Source: Abelmoschus esculentus
Lineage: Eukaryota; Streptophyta; Magnoliopsida; Malvales; Malvaceae
Length of the DNA stretch: 64,000 nt
NCBI GenBank assembly: GCA_035048815.1
Contig: JAUCBN010000049.1
Span: forward strand, 4,533,501-4,597,500
Direction: 5' to 3'
This document shows positions 24,461-36,039 of the stretch, in pieces (the stretch's first letter is position 1; the number at the start of each line of letters is the position of its first letter). A model generated the notes under the pieces. The model was not told where the DNA came from, ran no database searches, and saw only the letters and a list, made by a program, of their open reading frames with translations. The position numbers and the translations under genes are program-made.

Positions 24461-25096
24461 CAAAAAAAATTATTTTTTCTGTAAAATATATATATTTTTA
24501 AAATATTAAAAATTAATATAAATAAATATTACTCTTTAATTATTTTAAAATTATTTAAATATATTATTAAAATAAATATAAAAATACTTAATTTAATTTA
24601 AAATATAAAAATTACAAATTCATTTTCATTTTAAATCTTGCTTTATACTTGAAATATATTTAGAATATTTTCATTGTTAGTTCAATTAACTGAATTGATT
24701 TAGTAAGTCTTTTGGTAACTATTTTATTTCTTTTTTTTTTCCTTAACATTTATAACATTACAATATATAAATATGCGGCATATTATTAATTTTTGTATGG
24801 TGTCGTGGTAAAGGTACAAGGATTGCTCTCCAAGGTTTCAAGTTTAATCATCAATAAGGCTATTTTATTTTATTTTTAATTAAGTGATAACACATATCAC
24901 AATTTTATTAAAAAATATATAAAATTTTTAAAATAAAATAAAATTTAAATAATAAATTTAACTAATTGAGTGATGATAAATATCATAATATATAATAAAC
25001 GATTGATTAATTTTATTTAATTAAATTTAAATTACAACTAAAATAATATAATAAATAATTATTATGAAGCAAATATATAATTATATATTTTTGTTA
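24461..25096. other. Very A/T-rich spacer
   Basis: Contains only a tRNA-like fragment (24796-24860) and long A/T runs. Confidence 0.5.
24796..24860 (+). repeat. tRNA-like (SINE-type) fragment
   Basis: tggtgtcgtggtaaagg resembles an A box and ggtttcaagtttaatc a degenerate B box. A/T-rich tail follows. Similar in kind to 22533-22600. Weak evidence. Confidence 0.5.
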
Positions 25097-25104
25097 ACTA
25101 TTTT

Positions 25105-25969
25105 TAGGGATGACAGACGGGTACAATTTTGCGGATTCCGCACCACACCCTCACCAGTTGGAGTGGGGATGGGTATGAGTTTGGTGGGCGTTGGGCGGGT
25201 GTGCGATGTAAAAATTCATACCCATCATGGGTAGTGGGTAGGTGATGGGTTTAAGACCTTACCCGCCCCATATCCACCCGCCTCATATCCACCCGCTCCA
25301 TATTCGCCCGCCATATGAATTTTGAATCATTTCTATTTATAGACTTTGATTATGCCTTTTATTATGGTATTTTATGTACTAAGATATTAATTTGTTTTAA
25401 AATCTATGTTAATCCTTAAGCTTGTACACTTTGAACTCAATTAATTTAGTTTGAAAAACTGATGATTTATGATCGTTCTTGAATTAATCAAGTTAAAAAT
25501 TTGTAATGTGTGGATAAGTAAGATTTATAAAAGTGTAAATATGTTTTAGCTAAGTTAGTTATATATATTAGTTAGTTGTAGTTAAGTAGAATTTATATTA
25601 ATAAAAATACGTTTTAATTAAATTACTTATCGTTAGTTAGTTAGATGTAGTTAAATTTATATGTGTAAAAATGTTATATATATGATTAATCAGTTAATAA
25701 AATATGCGAAATTTTACTCCTTTTTATAAAAGTTTATGATTTATTTTTACATAATTTGATACTAGTAGTTGCTTGTAGGCATGTACAAGCGGATACGTTT
25801 TGAGTGGTGGGTGTGGGGATGGATTTAAGAATGTACCCGCGTGGGCGGGTATGGATTTGAAAATTATACCCACCATGGGTGATGGGTAGGTGGTGGATAT
25901 AAAAATTTTAGATGGGTATGGATATGGGGGAGGGGGTATCCGCACCCACCCTGCCCATTTGCCATCCTA
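25105..25969. mobile_element. Non-autonomous hAT-like element, 8-bp target duplication with one mismatch
   Basis: Flanked by actatttt (25097-25104) and actatttc (25970-25977). The left end TAGGGATGACAGACGGGTA and the right end on the minus strand TAGGATGGCAAATGGGCAGG are an imperfect inverted repeat. The outer 150-200 bases on each side are rich in 'acccgc', 'gtgggcgggt' and 'atgggt' words; the centre is A/T-rich with no transposase. Short frames on the minus strand (25945-25724) are Pro-rich only because of these words. Confidence 0.5.
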
Positions 25970-25977
25970 ACTATTTC

Positions 25978-26981
25978 ATTTAAGGGTGAGAAAAATGAAA
26001 AAAATCGAATAACTAAACTCGATTCTAGGTGAAAACACTCAACTCGTTTTAATTCGACTCTAAATTTCATAAATTCAATTCGAAAAAATTTTAAATAAAG
26101 TTTGAGTTGTAAAATGGAAATTCGAATAACTTGAATAACTCAAAAACTTTAATAATTAGAAGATTTATTTTTAAGTACGAGACAAGTCTGTCAATTCTTT
26201 TATGATATATATATATATATATATATTAATATATAAATATATAAAGAAATATTGACACATATGAAAAAAATATGAAGAAATATATATACATATCTTATAT
26301 AATTAGTGAAAGTAACTTAAATTAAATCAAATTGTACAATAACATAATAAATAATTATAATTAAATTTTTATAAGAACTTAACTTGACTCGAAAAAATTT
26401 AAATGGTAAAATTAGACCCGTCAATTAAAATAGCTCAAAATTTTTTTACTTGATTTGACTCGATTAAACGTTGGTTCTTAATTGTATTACCTCTTTCATT
26501 AAATTTTAACAATTAATAATTAAATAAAAATATTATAATTATCTAATAATCCGACAACTTTCTTAATTTGATTATGGATGTAATTTACACATAAAATTAT
26601 TTTTTTGAAAGGATGAGTTATTGTCGTTAATTACTTGTCTGGGTGCATGTACTTGACAACCCCATGTTCGTGAGTAGCAAATGTGACATCCAACTTGTTG
26701 GATCCGACAAAGACTGAGAGTTCAGTACATGTTTCAGGGCATGGGGATGTTGGGATATCACACGACAACGAGGCTGAATTCGTATCATACGGTTACAATA
26801 AAACTCGACTCGATGTAATATATTAAGATTTAATTTAATATTATAGTAATTTTATAAATTCAGTTAGATTTAAAAATAAATAAAATTTTAATTATGAAAT
26901 AAGACTTGAATAATTTAGTTTTTTTAATAATTAATAGTTCAATTTTACTCTTAATTAATATATTAAGTCTTAACAATTAGA
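25978..26981. other. Spacer with a (TA)n microsatellite and degenerate 'ctcgaat' words
   Basis: 25990-26160 and 26380-26470 carry 'aactcga/attcgaat' words like a decayed hAT subterminal region. A short (TA)n run lies at about 26206-26226. 26630-26800 has more balanced composition but no recognised gene. Confidence 0.5.
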
Positions 26982-27733
26982 AAGGTGTCTAAACCCTATC
27001 ATTTTTTTTTATGTTTAAAGATTATTTTTGAATTAAATTGGTGTCTAATATTTTATTCTATAACTCAAATTAAATTTCACCATCAATAATTGTTAAAAAA
27101 TATCATGATCCAATTATGACATGATACGTGACATAATTTTATTTATTTATTATTTTTTAATAAATTTTCTTTTTAAATTCTCAAAGTTTTAAATTTTTTT
27201 AATCAAACTCTCAAATCAAATCTCCTTCAATGTCTAACATTTTTACACTTCAATGATTAGCCGTTCACTACTTAAGTGTCACATATCTTATTGTTCATCA
27301 TCTCGCACCATCTAATTGTCGGTTAAAAAATCAATCAATCTTTTTCTTTCATTATTGGATGCTTATTGATGGAACAGTTAATAGTTCATTCGTCAGTTTT
27401 TGATGACGGAGTGATAAGTTTTTTAATTGTGGGGTCTAACGAAAGCAAGAAAACCTATGGTACTTGAATTGATAGTGAGAAGAAAGATTTGGGGTTATAT
27501 AAAAATTAAGAACTTTTTATTTTTAAAAATAAAACTTAAAAAAACTCATAAATATGTCATGTATCATGTTTTTATTGAATAATAAAAAATTTTAATGTCT
27601 ATCATAAAAAAACTAATTTAAATTATCCAATAAAACGTTAAACACTAATTTATCTCGAAATAAACGTTAGACACTAAACTAAAATTTTTATATATATATT
27701 TTTAAATATATATAAATATAATTTTGACACCTT
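26982..27733. mobile_element. Probable MITE with long imperfect inverted repeats
   Basis: The left end aaggtgtctaaa (26982) mirrors the right end, minus strand, aaggtgtcaaaa (27733). Further pairs in the arms are ggtgtctaatatttta with tagtgtctaacgttta, and acatgatacgtgacata (near 27120) with acatgatacatgacata (minus, near 27570). The centre (27240-27480) is non-coding. Long arms suggest a Mutator-type or hairpin MITE, but no target duplication was found. Confidence 0.5.
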
Positions 27734-27976
27734 AAGCCATATTTTTTCTGTGCTCGTATTCCTAGAAATATCTGTATTAAAATGTTCCAAAAGTGTTGGG
27801 AGATTGGATTTGGTTCATAACTTGTTTGGGCCTGATTGCAACAGCTTAAATTTGGGCATCAAAACTGAATCCTTCCCTCAATAAAAGGGAAGCTTGAGAA
27901 CAGACCAAACTTGATTACCATGTTATAATTGGAAGTCTAGAGAGGTTGTTGGGTCAACCACAAGACACCTGTATAT

Positions 27977-28527
27977 TAGGGTGGAAAAAAAACCCGATTA
28001 TCCGGTTTTGGTCTTGAATTCAGTAAGACTCGATAAATTTTTATTTGGTATTAGTTTTGGTAGGATCAAGACTGAATCCAAAATTTAGGTCTCGGACATA
28101 ACCGGGACTGAATCTTGATTTTTTAGACCCGATACTCGATGGGTACCCAATAAGACCGGGACCAAAACAAAATATTTGGTATTATTTTTTATTTATTTTT
28201 CTTATAAAACTTTCTCTTTATGTATAAATATTATAAGTATGACTAGTTTTAAAACATTAATTTTCAAGCTTACAGTATATTTAATTTTATTATTTAATAT
28301 TATTATCAGTGGTTATTTTTTTTTCTCCAATTACTCAATTTTTTAAGAATAAACTAATTAACCGGGTATCCGGTATTATAATCGGTTCCCACCAGTAACG
28401 AGACCGGTTCTTAAAATTTAGAACCTGGTATGACTGGGACTGGTTTCAATTTTCAGAAAAACGGTGATTATCGAGACCGGGACAATTCTATTCAAATTAG
28501 CCGGATACCCGGTCTTGCTCACCCCTA
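27977..28527. mobile_element. Non-autonomous hAT-like element, 8-bp target duplication with one mismatch
   Basis: Flanked by ctgtatat (27969-27976) and ctatatat (28528-28535). The left end TAGGGTGGAAAAA and the right end (minus) TAGGGGTGAGCAAGACCGGG share TAGGG(G)TG. The inside has 'ccggtt', 'gggtacccaa', 'accgggac' and 'ggatacccgg' words near both ends. No coding frame. Confidence 0.5.
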
Positions 28528-28535
28528 CTATATAT

Positions 28536-30447
28536 CTATACACTTTCCTTCGTCTCAATTCGATAAATTATTTTAATGCTTTATCATTTTTATTTCGATT
28601 AATCTTAATTTTTAGATTTTTACATTAATTTTAGTTTTTAAAAATTTATATTTTATTTAAAAAAATTCAGTGTTCAATATTCTACACATAATTCTTTATT
28701 TTTTTATAAATGAATAGAATGCGTGTGAATATGTCAAAAATACGTATTAACACAAATACAAATCGAACAGAGTCGAGACGAATGGATGACAATGGCGACA
28801 CCGACGCGTCAATTTTGGTCCCACATTATTTCTAAATATCAATTTTGGTCCCCTTTTTGCACAGTTATGATTTTTGGGATATAAAATTTTATATATTGGT
28901 AACTACCTTTTTATGACGCATGCATCAATTCATCCATATTCGTAAATAGTGACAATACTATATATATTGAAAAATTGAAAATAATTATATAAAAATACAA
29001 ATTACAAATACCAAAATCTATAATCTAAAACTTGATTTCGTTAAAAACATATAAAAAAATTGTGAATGCCTCGTGTCCGACAGAATCAAAGATCGAAGAA
29101 GTTATATCATGGATCATCTATTTCATTAATTTTTTATCTCATTTTTTATCAAGTGAATTTCACTTTATAAAAACTATTTTTAAATTTAATTTACAGTAAA
29201 TATTAATGTTCACTTGATAAAATATGATAAAAAATCATTAAAATTAATATATTTGATTGGTTGGTTCCATAAATAACGTGATGAAAATGATATATTATAT
29301 AATGTCTTCAGAGAGGGAAATCAAATAACTAGCTGTTTTTTTTTTAATTTTAATAATTATAAGGTATATATACTAAATTGGTAAAAAAATAATAATTAAA
29401 AGTTGTGTATGCTAAATTGGTCTTGTTAATTACGTTCGAAAAATCAAGTAAACACTTGCTTCAAATGACATTTAAAACAAGGTATTATTTGCAAAATCAT
29501 GATTAAATAAGTTAGTCAAATTATAAAAGAAAATCGGTTAATGTTACGATGATGACTCACAGCTTTTTATCGGTCGTTATTTATATTGACATGATAACAC
29601 CTAATTGGTTGAGATTCGTTTTTCTATAAATATTATTAAAAAATATAAAATAAAATTTAAGATTCATAAATCAATAGAGTAATTAAGAATATTTATATTA
29701 TCTCATATTATTTCAATATTTTTTGTTTTTAATCGTACCTTAAACTTACTTTATTTTATACCTGCCGCACCACATATTCACATTTTTTTTAAGAAAGTTA
29801 AAAGTATAAGGATAAAATACACAAATAGTCACTAAACTATCATAAAAAGATAAAATGGTCATCAAATTTTTAAAAGTTATATATTAGGTATTAGACTTTA
29901 ATTTTTATTACAAGATGATCACTGAGTCAATAACCGTATAAAATTAGGAGATGCAACGGTTGCAAAAATTTGTATAATAATATATTTAATCTTTAATATT
30001 TATACATTCAATTACTTTAGAAATCAATAATGAGAGTTAAAATAAAAATAAATTGATTAAATGGTTCAGTACGAAAAATTAAATATTCTATCATTCAAAT
30101 TTTTGTAAATGTAAGATTACCTATTTAACCACTCAATGACCATTTTATATAAAAAATTAAAATTTTATATCCATTATATCACTTTTAAAACTTTGATAAC
30201 TATTTTTTATTTTTAGGGGTAAACTATATAAATAATCACTGAACTTTTAGGTTAGATTCATTTTGGGCATAATATTTTTAAAATATTCAATAAGGTCACT
30301 CAACTCTAAAGTTAGATTCATTATGGTCACTGTACTTTTAAAATATTCGATAAGGTCACTTAACTTTTAGTTCATATTCGATAATGTCATCCAAGTTTTA
30401 GTCTGCATTCGATAAGGTCACCTAACTTTTAGTTTATATTCGATATT
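28536..30447. other. Intergenic DNA with 'gtcactaaactt'-type repeat words
   Basis: 28536-29800 has no recognised feature. 29820-30445 contains many copies of words such as 'ggtcactcaacttttag' and 'attcgataaggtcac', in a near-tandem arrangement of about 40-60 bases from 30220 on. Such text is common in plant MITEs, but I could not define ends. Confidence 0.5.
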
Positions 30448-31330
30448 AGGGGTGAGCATAACTCGAATCAACTAAAAAATGATTTTTTTAATTTTAAATT
30501 ATTTGAATCGAGTTATTCGAGTCAAATCAAAATTTTATTTCGGTTTTCGAGTTCAAGTGAGTTTAAAAATTTGGAAAACCAAATAACCGAAAAATCGAAT
30601 TTCTTATACTACGTCGTTTACATGAGTATGACATTAAATTAAACTTTCTACACTAATAATTTATTACATTTTTCTTTATTTTTTCTCTTTTCACGTTCTA
30701 CACTAAAGCTAACCCTAAATCCTTAAAATTGAAAATCCTCAAACCAAATTTCCTAATTAAATCGTTCTTGATCGAATCTTCATTTCAGACTTTCAGAATT
30801 TTTATTAACGTGATTTTTCATCGAAGTTTTAAGACTTTTATCGTAATAAATTTGTATCTTTATAAGTTTTTAATCAATTCGTTTGTTTCTCTTTCGTTTT
30901 GATATCGTTGAATGTTAGGTTTTTCTTCTTTTGAATGAGTTCATTGATGATTTTAATTTTTTAAAGGTGATTTCTTTTTAAAAATTAATCATAAGAAATA
31001 ATTAGTTACTATCTGATACCTTTTGGATATATATTGACTCTTAAAAATTAATCATAAGAAATAATTATTTTATCCATAGTTATAGGTTGTTTGGCTTTGA
31101 TCAATATATAAATTATTTCATAAACATCTGATGTTTAATAATGGTTTAGGACATTAGTATTAAGAAATGTATACATTTTTTATACTAAAAACTGGAATTT
31201 AAAAATCTCTACAATACATTTTGAAGTCGAAATACAAAGTTGATGGAGTCTGAAACTCATTATTTCTATATTGTAGATGAGTGAATCATAAGGTAGTCAA
31301 AGCTCACAATCATGTAGACATACTTTTACT

Positions 31331-33200
31331 CGCAGTTCACAAAGGTCTTTTTCAACTAAACTCAATAAGAAAACTGCTCGAAAGAAGCAACAACCAATAT
31401 CAGATTGTTGGAATTATTTTTTCAAGTATAAAACTGAAGATGGAGAGCAATCAGAACATAGGTCGAGGTGCATTCATTGTGGCAAGACTTATTGTTAACG
31501 CTCTAAAAGTGTATATACCCTTTTACTTAAGATTTAATTTGATTTCAAGTTCATTTGTATTACATGTAAAAACATTTCATTTGCATTTGTATTAGATTAA
31601 GTTTGCATGTTTTTATTTTTATTTTTAAATGGTGCTGCTTGAGAAGGGTATTTTTCTGGTGGTGTTATGCATATTTGTTGGGACAAAGCTAAAGAAAGGA
31701 AGAGATGTTATAGCATATTCAGTGATGGATCAGACTCAACAAATACTATAACATTTTGGGCGCACAAGACAGAATAGTAGAAAAGACAATAATGGAGCCC
31801 CCAACCCTCTTCACGTGACTGTCTTGCCAGCTGCAATTTCCTGCAAAATTCAGAGAATACTCCTTGCATATTTAGGGCACAAAAACATAGAAAATCCCTA
31901 TAAATACAAGATCATTATCCTCATAAAAGGAGAGACAAGGAGGAAACACTAAAACCAGAGCCGAAAAAAAGCAAAGTGAGAAAAAGCAAGAGAAGAAAGG
32001 CGACCACTTTCTCATCTTCTTCCTCCAGCCGAGCCACCATTGTTGGAGCTTCAAGCAAGAATTTTTTTCAAGACTTCGGGAGAAACAACAAGCTAGAAGA
32101 CGTCACAACATAGTTGTTTGGTATTTCCTTCTTTTTTAGCTTTGCTTTACCTCTTTTCTTTCATAAAAATGTATTTCAACGATGGATTTGTGAATGGTTC
32201 CTTAAACCTAGCCATGAATTATGGATGTTTTATTATTTTAAATGAATTTCTTTACTATTTTTCAGTTTTATTTATGTTTTGTTTATGAAAACTTTCATTT
32301 TTATCTCCATACTTGGTTTGTATGAGCTCTTGAGAGATTGACATAACTAAGGGGTTAGATTAGCTTAGACCTAGGGATAAACAAAGCTTAGATCACCATG
32401 AACAATGGGGTTACTGTTAGGAAGTAGAATCTTAACTCAACTTAGGGATAAGGTAAGGTTTCAACAACTAAAAAGGTTAGAAGTTTATCAATATTAGAGG
32501 TGTGAGGATTGAGACCGGGAGGAAATGCCTTAGCATTTTTGAGTGCTAGATCCTTGAGTAGGGATAGTGGAGGAATTTTTAGCAAACCCTATCGAACATA
32601 TTTAAGTCTGGGAAACAGTAATCATTTAGGATATAAGTAGATAACTTTTCATAATAAGTTTGGATAGTGTTTACCTTGAATATTCCTTCGTGTTTGTGCT
32701 TATGCAGCTTATCTTGTATACTCTTGTCTCAATATTTTATTTTGCTACAACATTTTAGTGAAAATTATAATTTTGCTTTAGCATATGTTCATATAAAAGA
32801 AATTATCATCTTTTAAGTGTCTTAACTACTTTTGAACTTTCCTACCCAATCCTCGTGAGAACGATCTCACTCACTCACTTTATTACTTGTGTGATGTGTA
32901 TACTTGCACGATAGCAAATCATTTTATAGCATCACACAATCGACAACACTTACTCCATGGAAACAGAGGCTCTACAAACAATTTGAACAACCATTTGAAG
33001 ACATGCTTGAAAAAACCTAGAGGTAAATACTTTGGATCATAAACAATCATAATTGGTATTTTCTAAGATTGGCTTTGAAGATACAAATTCAAAATTTTCA
33101 ACTTGGAAATTTGACGAAGATGCTATTATAAAGGCGTTGATTCACATGATAATCGTGGATGAGATAACCTTTTGAATTTTAGAAGGAGAAGGGTTTAAGT
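31331..33200 (+). pseudogene. BED-zinc-finger hAT transposase (RICESLEEPER/DAYSLEEPER type), interrupted
   Basis: One frame gives ARKKQQPISDCWNYFFKY then RCIHCGKTYC (31373-31492): the aromatic and Cys-x2-Cys half of a BED finger. After the solo LTR, HGNRGSTNNLNNHLKTCLKK (32954-33013) supplies the His/Cys half. Then FDEDAIIKALIHMIIVDE (near 33110-33165) and GEGFKSF match the next conserved hAT block. A small indel at the insertion site and a stop in DEITF follow. Transposases of this type bind terminal repeats through the finger and cut the element out. Here it is dead. Confidence 0.5.
31493..32948 (+). mobile_element. Solo LTR (gypsy, Tat/Athila-like) inside the hAT transposase
   Basis: Begins TGTTAACGC and ends CGACAACA, so it has TGTT...AACA termini. 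It is flanked by cttat (31488-31492) and cttac (32949-32953), a 5-bp target duplication with one change. It contains a TATA box (ccctataaatac, about 31898). The 3' part (cgtgagaacgatctcactc, then tatacttgcacgatagc) is like the U5 ends of Athila/Tat LTRs as I remember them. No internal domain is present, as expected after LTR-LTR recombination. Orientation is inferred from the TATA box and U5 text. Confidence 0.5.
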
Positions 33201-33225
33201 CATTTTTTTTCTATAGCATGCACAA

Positions 33226-34380
33226 TGTAACCTCCTCGACCCATTCTAAACACAACTCGGCTCGAATGAACTAAATGGGAAATACCGAGGTTAATCCGGA
33301 GACTCGCCACGATAAATAAACCTAAAATTTTACTTTTTATTTTTTTATCTTATCTAGATGCTTTATTTAGATCCTATATGTTCATGCGAGGAATACATTC
33401 ATTTGCAGCGGAAACTATTAAGAAACAAGTCCTAATTTTACCGAATAAGATATAGGGACCTAAACCACTTATCAAAACATATTCTCTAGATGCAATTCAT
33501 CCTATATAGAGATTCATAACATAGATTAACATGTGCATATTTCAAGATGCATATCAACCTAGAAAACATATCAACATTTTGAGTATACTTCTAAGATTAA
33601 ACAACACGAAAATCATACTCAAAGGTATCTTAAATCAACTTCATTTACTTTATTATAATATCAAAACATAAGTACCAATTCTCAATATAATATCCTATCC
33701 CCATTGCTCTCTCACTACTAATAATATTATAAAGACATACTTGAACTTTCACTTGGCAGTTACCTAGATCCTTGCTTCCCCTTGCTGCCTCAACATTATT
33801 TAGTCTACATTGCAAGGTAAATGAGAGGGTAAGCATAAGCTTAATGAGTGAATAAAAACAAGTATAAAAAACTCCTTGCAATGCAGCCCATATTAAACCA
33901 ATTTTAGCAATTAAAAAAAAAACAAGTCATGCTGCTTGTAAAACATTCATGGCTAACAAGGCCATCTTTAGAAAATCAACAAGTGGCCATGGCTCGCAAG
34001 CCAAAAAACCTTCTCAAAATCCTTTTTTGAAAACACATGCTTAATAAGCAAAAAACAAGTCTTATATGCTACTCATAGCAATGCTTAAATCAAAACTCTT
34101 GTGGACAATTGACAACACATGCAATTCTTATTGCAAAGTAAAAAACACTTGCTTTTCAAGCCATATTGGTATTAATGATCCGATTAGTCTACCGCTAATC
34201 GTTGGAAGAAACGGACTCTCGTTCAGTCCCTTGAATAAGGTTACATGAAGGTCTAATCCACCATGCTAAACTAACCTTAGTGTCTGGGTTAGTTAGCAAA
34301 CCCGAATGTGATAAAGTCCTTTATACCGCGCAACATTGGGTAGTTTGTAGCCATTATTGGTTAAACAATCCTATAGAATT
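33226..34380 (-). repeat. Inverted partial gypsy LTR
   Basis: This block is the reverse complement of the 3' third of the LTR at 36040-39237. On the minus strand it shares ttggtttaatatgggctgca with 38190-38217 and ends ggaggttaca, like ggggttaca at 39237. Other matching stretches are 'aagcattgctatgagtagcat' and 'ggttgaattgcatct'-type words. It is truncated at about 34380 and joins sequence in the opposite orientation, so an inversion or a nested opposite insertion is required. Confidence 0.5.
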
Positions 34381-36039
34381 GTTTTATTGTTAAGAGGTGT
34401 TGCGAGGGTCTATGTTTATTGAGTTTTCCATTTACGGTTGGTTTTCTCATGTGCTGTTGTTTCTTAACGTTAAGAAGGAAGTTAAGGTGAATGGATGGAG
34501 GAGTGACATTAGGTTAGAAAGTTTAAAGAGGCAAAAGTTATGCTTGGAAAAAAATCTAAGTGAGACGAGTTATTTGATCACAGTATCAGGTAGTATGATG
34601 GTTCCGTTAGTGAGTTGTTATTTGGAAAAAATTGCTTAGTGTGACTTGGGATGCTTAAGGGTTATGTCTTGACAAATGTCGGTTTAGTGGAGTAACTTAA
34701 AAGTGTTGTGAATTCAAGAGCAATGTTGTTTCGATTAAGCTTATTAAAGAGTGTTGGTCTAGTGTAGAGTTGTAACTGAGACTTTCCGTAGTTAAGATGT
34801 TCTGAGGTAAGTTGTTATTGGATGTTTGGGGGAGCCACGTGTATAGGGCATAGTTGAGGTGGTGTTGATGGTATTTAGTTGTGTGATGGTTGTCTTTCTT
34901 GTCAATAGGGCACATGGTTGTGTTGTATGATGCTATAAGTTAGAATGGTTTCTTAATCAAATTTTGTGGTAGTCTTTTGCTATGCATCTGGAAGTAAGGA
35001 GTTGTGGAAGGAGTTTGTAAGAAATTTTTGTTTGATGGACTTATCTTGGATGTGGATAAATTGAAAGTGAATGTTTTGTTGATAAGTTGATCATGAGAGC
35101 CAGTGCTCTTGTAGAATGTTGTGGTTGTCAAAGGTGCTAGAGTAGAGGTGTGTGAACAAATCTCTGTAACTTTTGTGACTTGGTTTCTCAACAGTTAAGA
35201 GAGAGTTTTTCCTTGAGAATGGCTGGATTTATCATTTATGTGTGCACAGTTTTCTAGGCGTTCTGATCTCTTCCTGTTATGTTGGTTGAGCGGTATGTTT
35301 TAAGGTAGTGAGATTTTTGAGACGGACGTTAGGTTTCCGGTTAAGTTTCAGGTATTCTCTTGTTAATAGGAATGTGGTCGGTTTAAGTGGGTTGTCCAGG
35401 TTTGGAAAGATATGTTAAGGTACTATAATATGAATCTTTGGGGTTCTTAGTGAAGTTGCTATCGTCGGTAAATTTGTTCATAGCTGTGTTCAGTAGTCAT
35501 GTGTTCAACTGGTATCGTTTAAGATTTTCTGTTGGTGGAAGTTTTTTGTTGTTTTATTAAGCGAGGCTCGGTGGAAAGTTTTGGTTTTTGCCTTTTATAT
35601 TGGAATATGCTTGGGAAAGTTAAGCTTGTTAGTGGCAGTTGGAAGTTGTAGTAGTTTGCCGAAATTTAGTTACCAACCTTGAATAGGGAGAGGTTAGACC
35701 TTCGGAAAAAAAGGTTTTGCTTTTATCTTGAGGGTGCAATGAGTGTTGAAAAGGACCATGATGTTTTTAGTGTACCGTTGTTTTAGGTAGCCTTTTAAGT
35801 TGTGATGAAGGGTGGTGTTAGAACGAGAGTGAATCTTGTCTTTATGAGATGTATGTTGGGATCTTGATTTTGGTAGCAAAGGTCCTTTGTGGTAAAATCC
35901 ATGTGTTGATCAAAGTGTTTTAGTGGCGTAAAGGTGTTTGGAAAGTCACGTGGGAGTGAAAGGAAGTTGTAAAGGAGGAGTTTCCTTAACGCCTTTCACA
36001 GCGAAAATTTCGAGGACAAAATTTCTTAAGTGGGGGAGA
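34381..36039 (+). pseudogene. Strongly decayed gypsy pol 3' end
   Basis: Only the end is readable: KIHVLIKVFW, KGVWKVTWE and KFRGQNF (about 35895-36028) correspond to the chromodomain end and the 'cgaggacaaaatttc' text that precedes the polypurine tract (aagtgggggaga, 36028-36039) of Tekay/Del chromoviruses. Upstream frames such as 34397-34639 carry no recognisable motif. The direction of the tract fits the LTR to the right. Confidence 0.5.

Larger units (their letters stand above)
30448..33225 (+). mobile_element. hAT transposon relic, 5' part, split by a solo LTR
   Basis: Starts with TAGGGGTGAGCA (30448), the same terminal type as the hAT-like elements elsewhere in the window, with 'actcgaa' subterminal words. 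Transposase remains begin near 31330 with a BED zinc finger, continue at 32955, and are cut off at 33225 by gypsy LTR sequence. The 3' end of the element is not visible. Its left 8-bp flank would be ttcgatat, but with no right end this cannot be tested. Confidence 0.5.

Noticed and set aside
25724..26070. Pro-rich minus-strand frames
   Set aside because: Produced by the 'acccgc/atgggt' words of the hAT-like element's right end.
26203..26226. (TA)n run as a special element
   Set aside because: Ordinary microsatellite of A/T-rich plant DNA.
34697..35879. Minus-strand frames of 60-83 codons
   Set aside because: Antisense to decayed gypsy pol; composition His/Thr/Gln biased, no motif.
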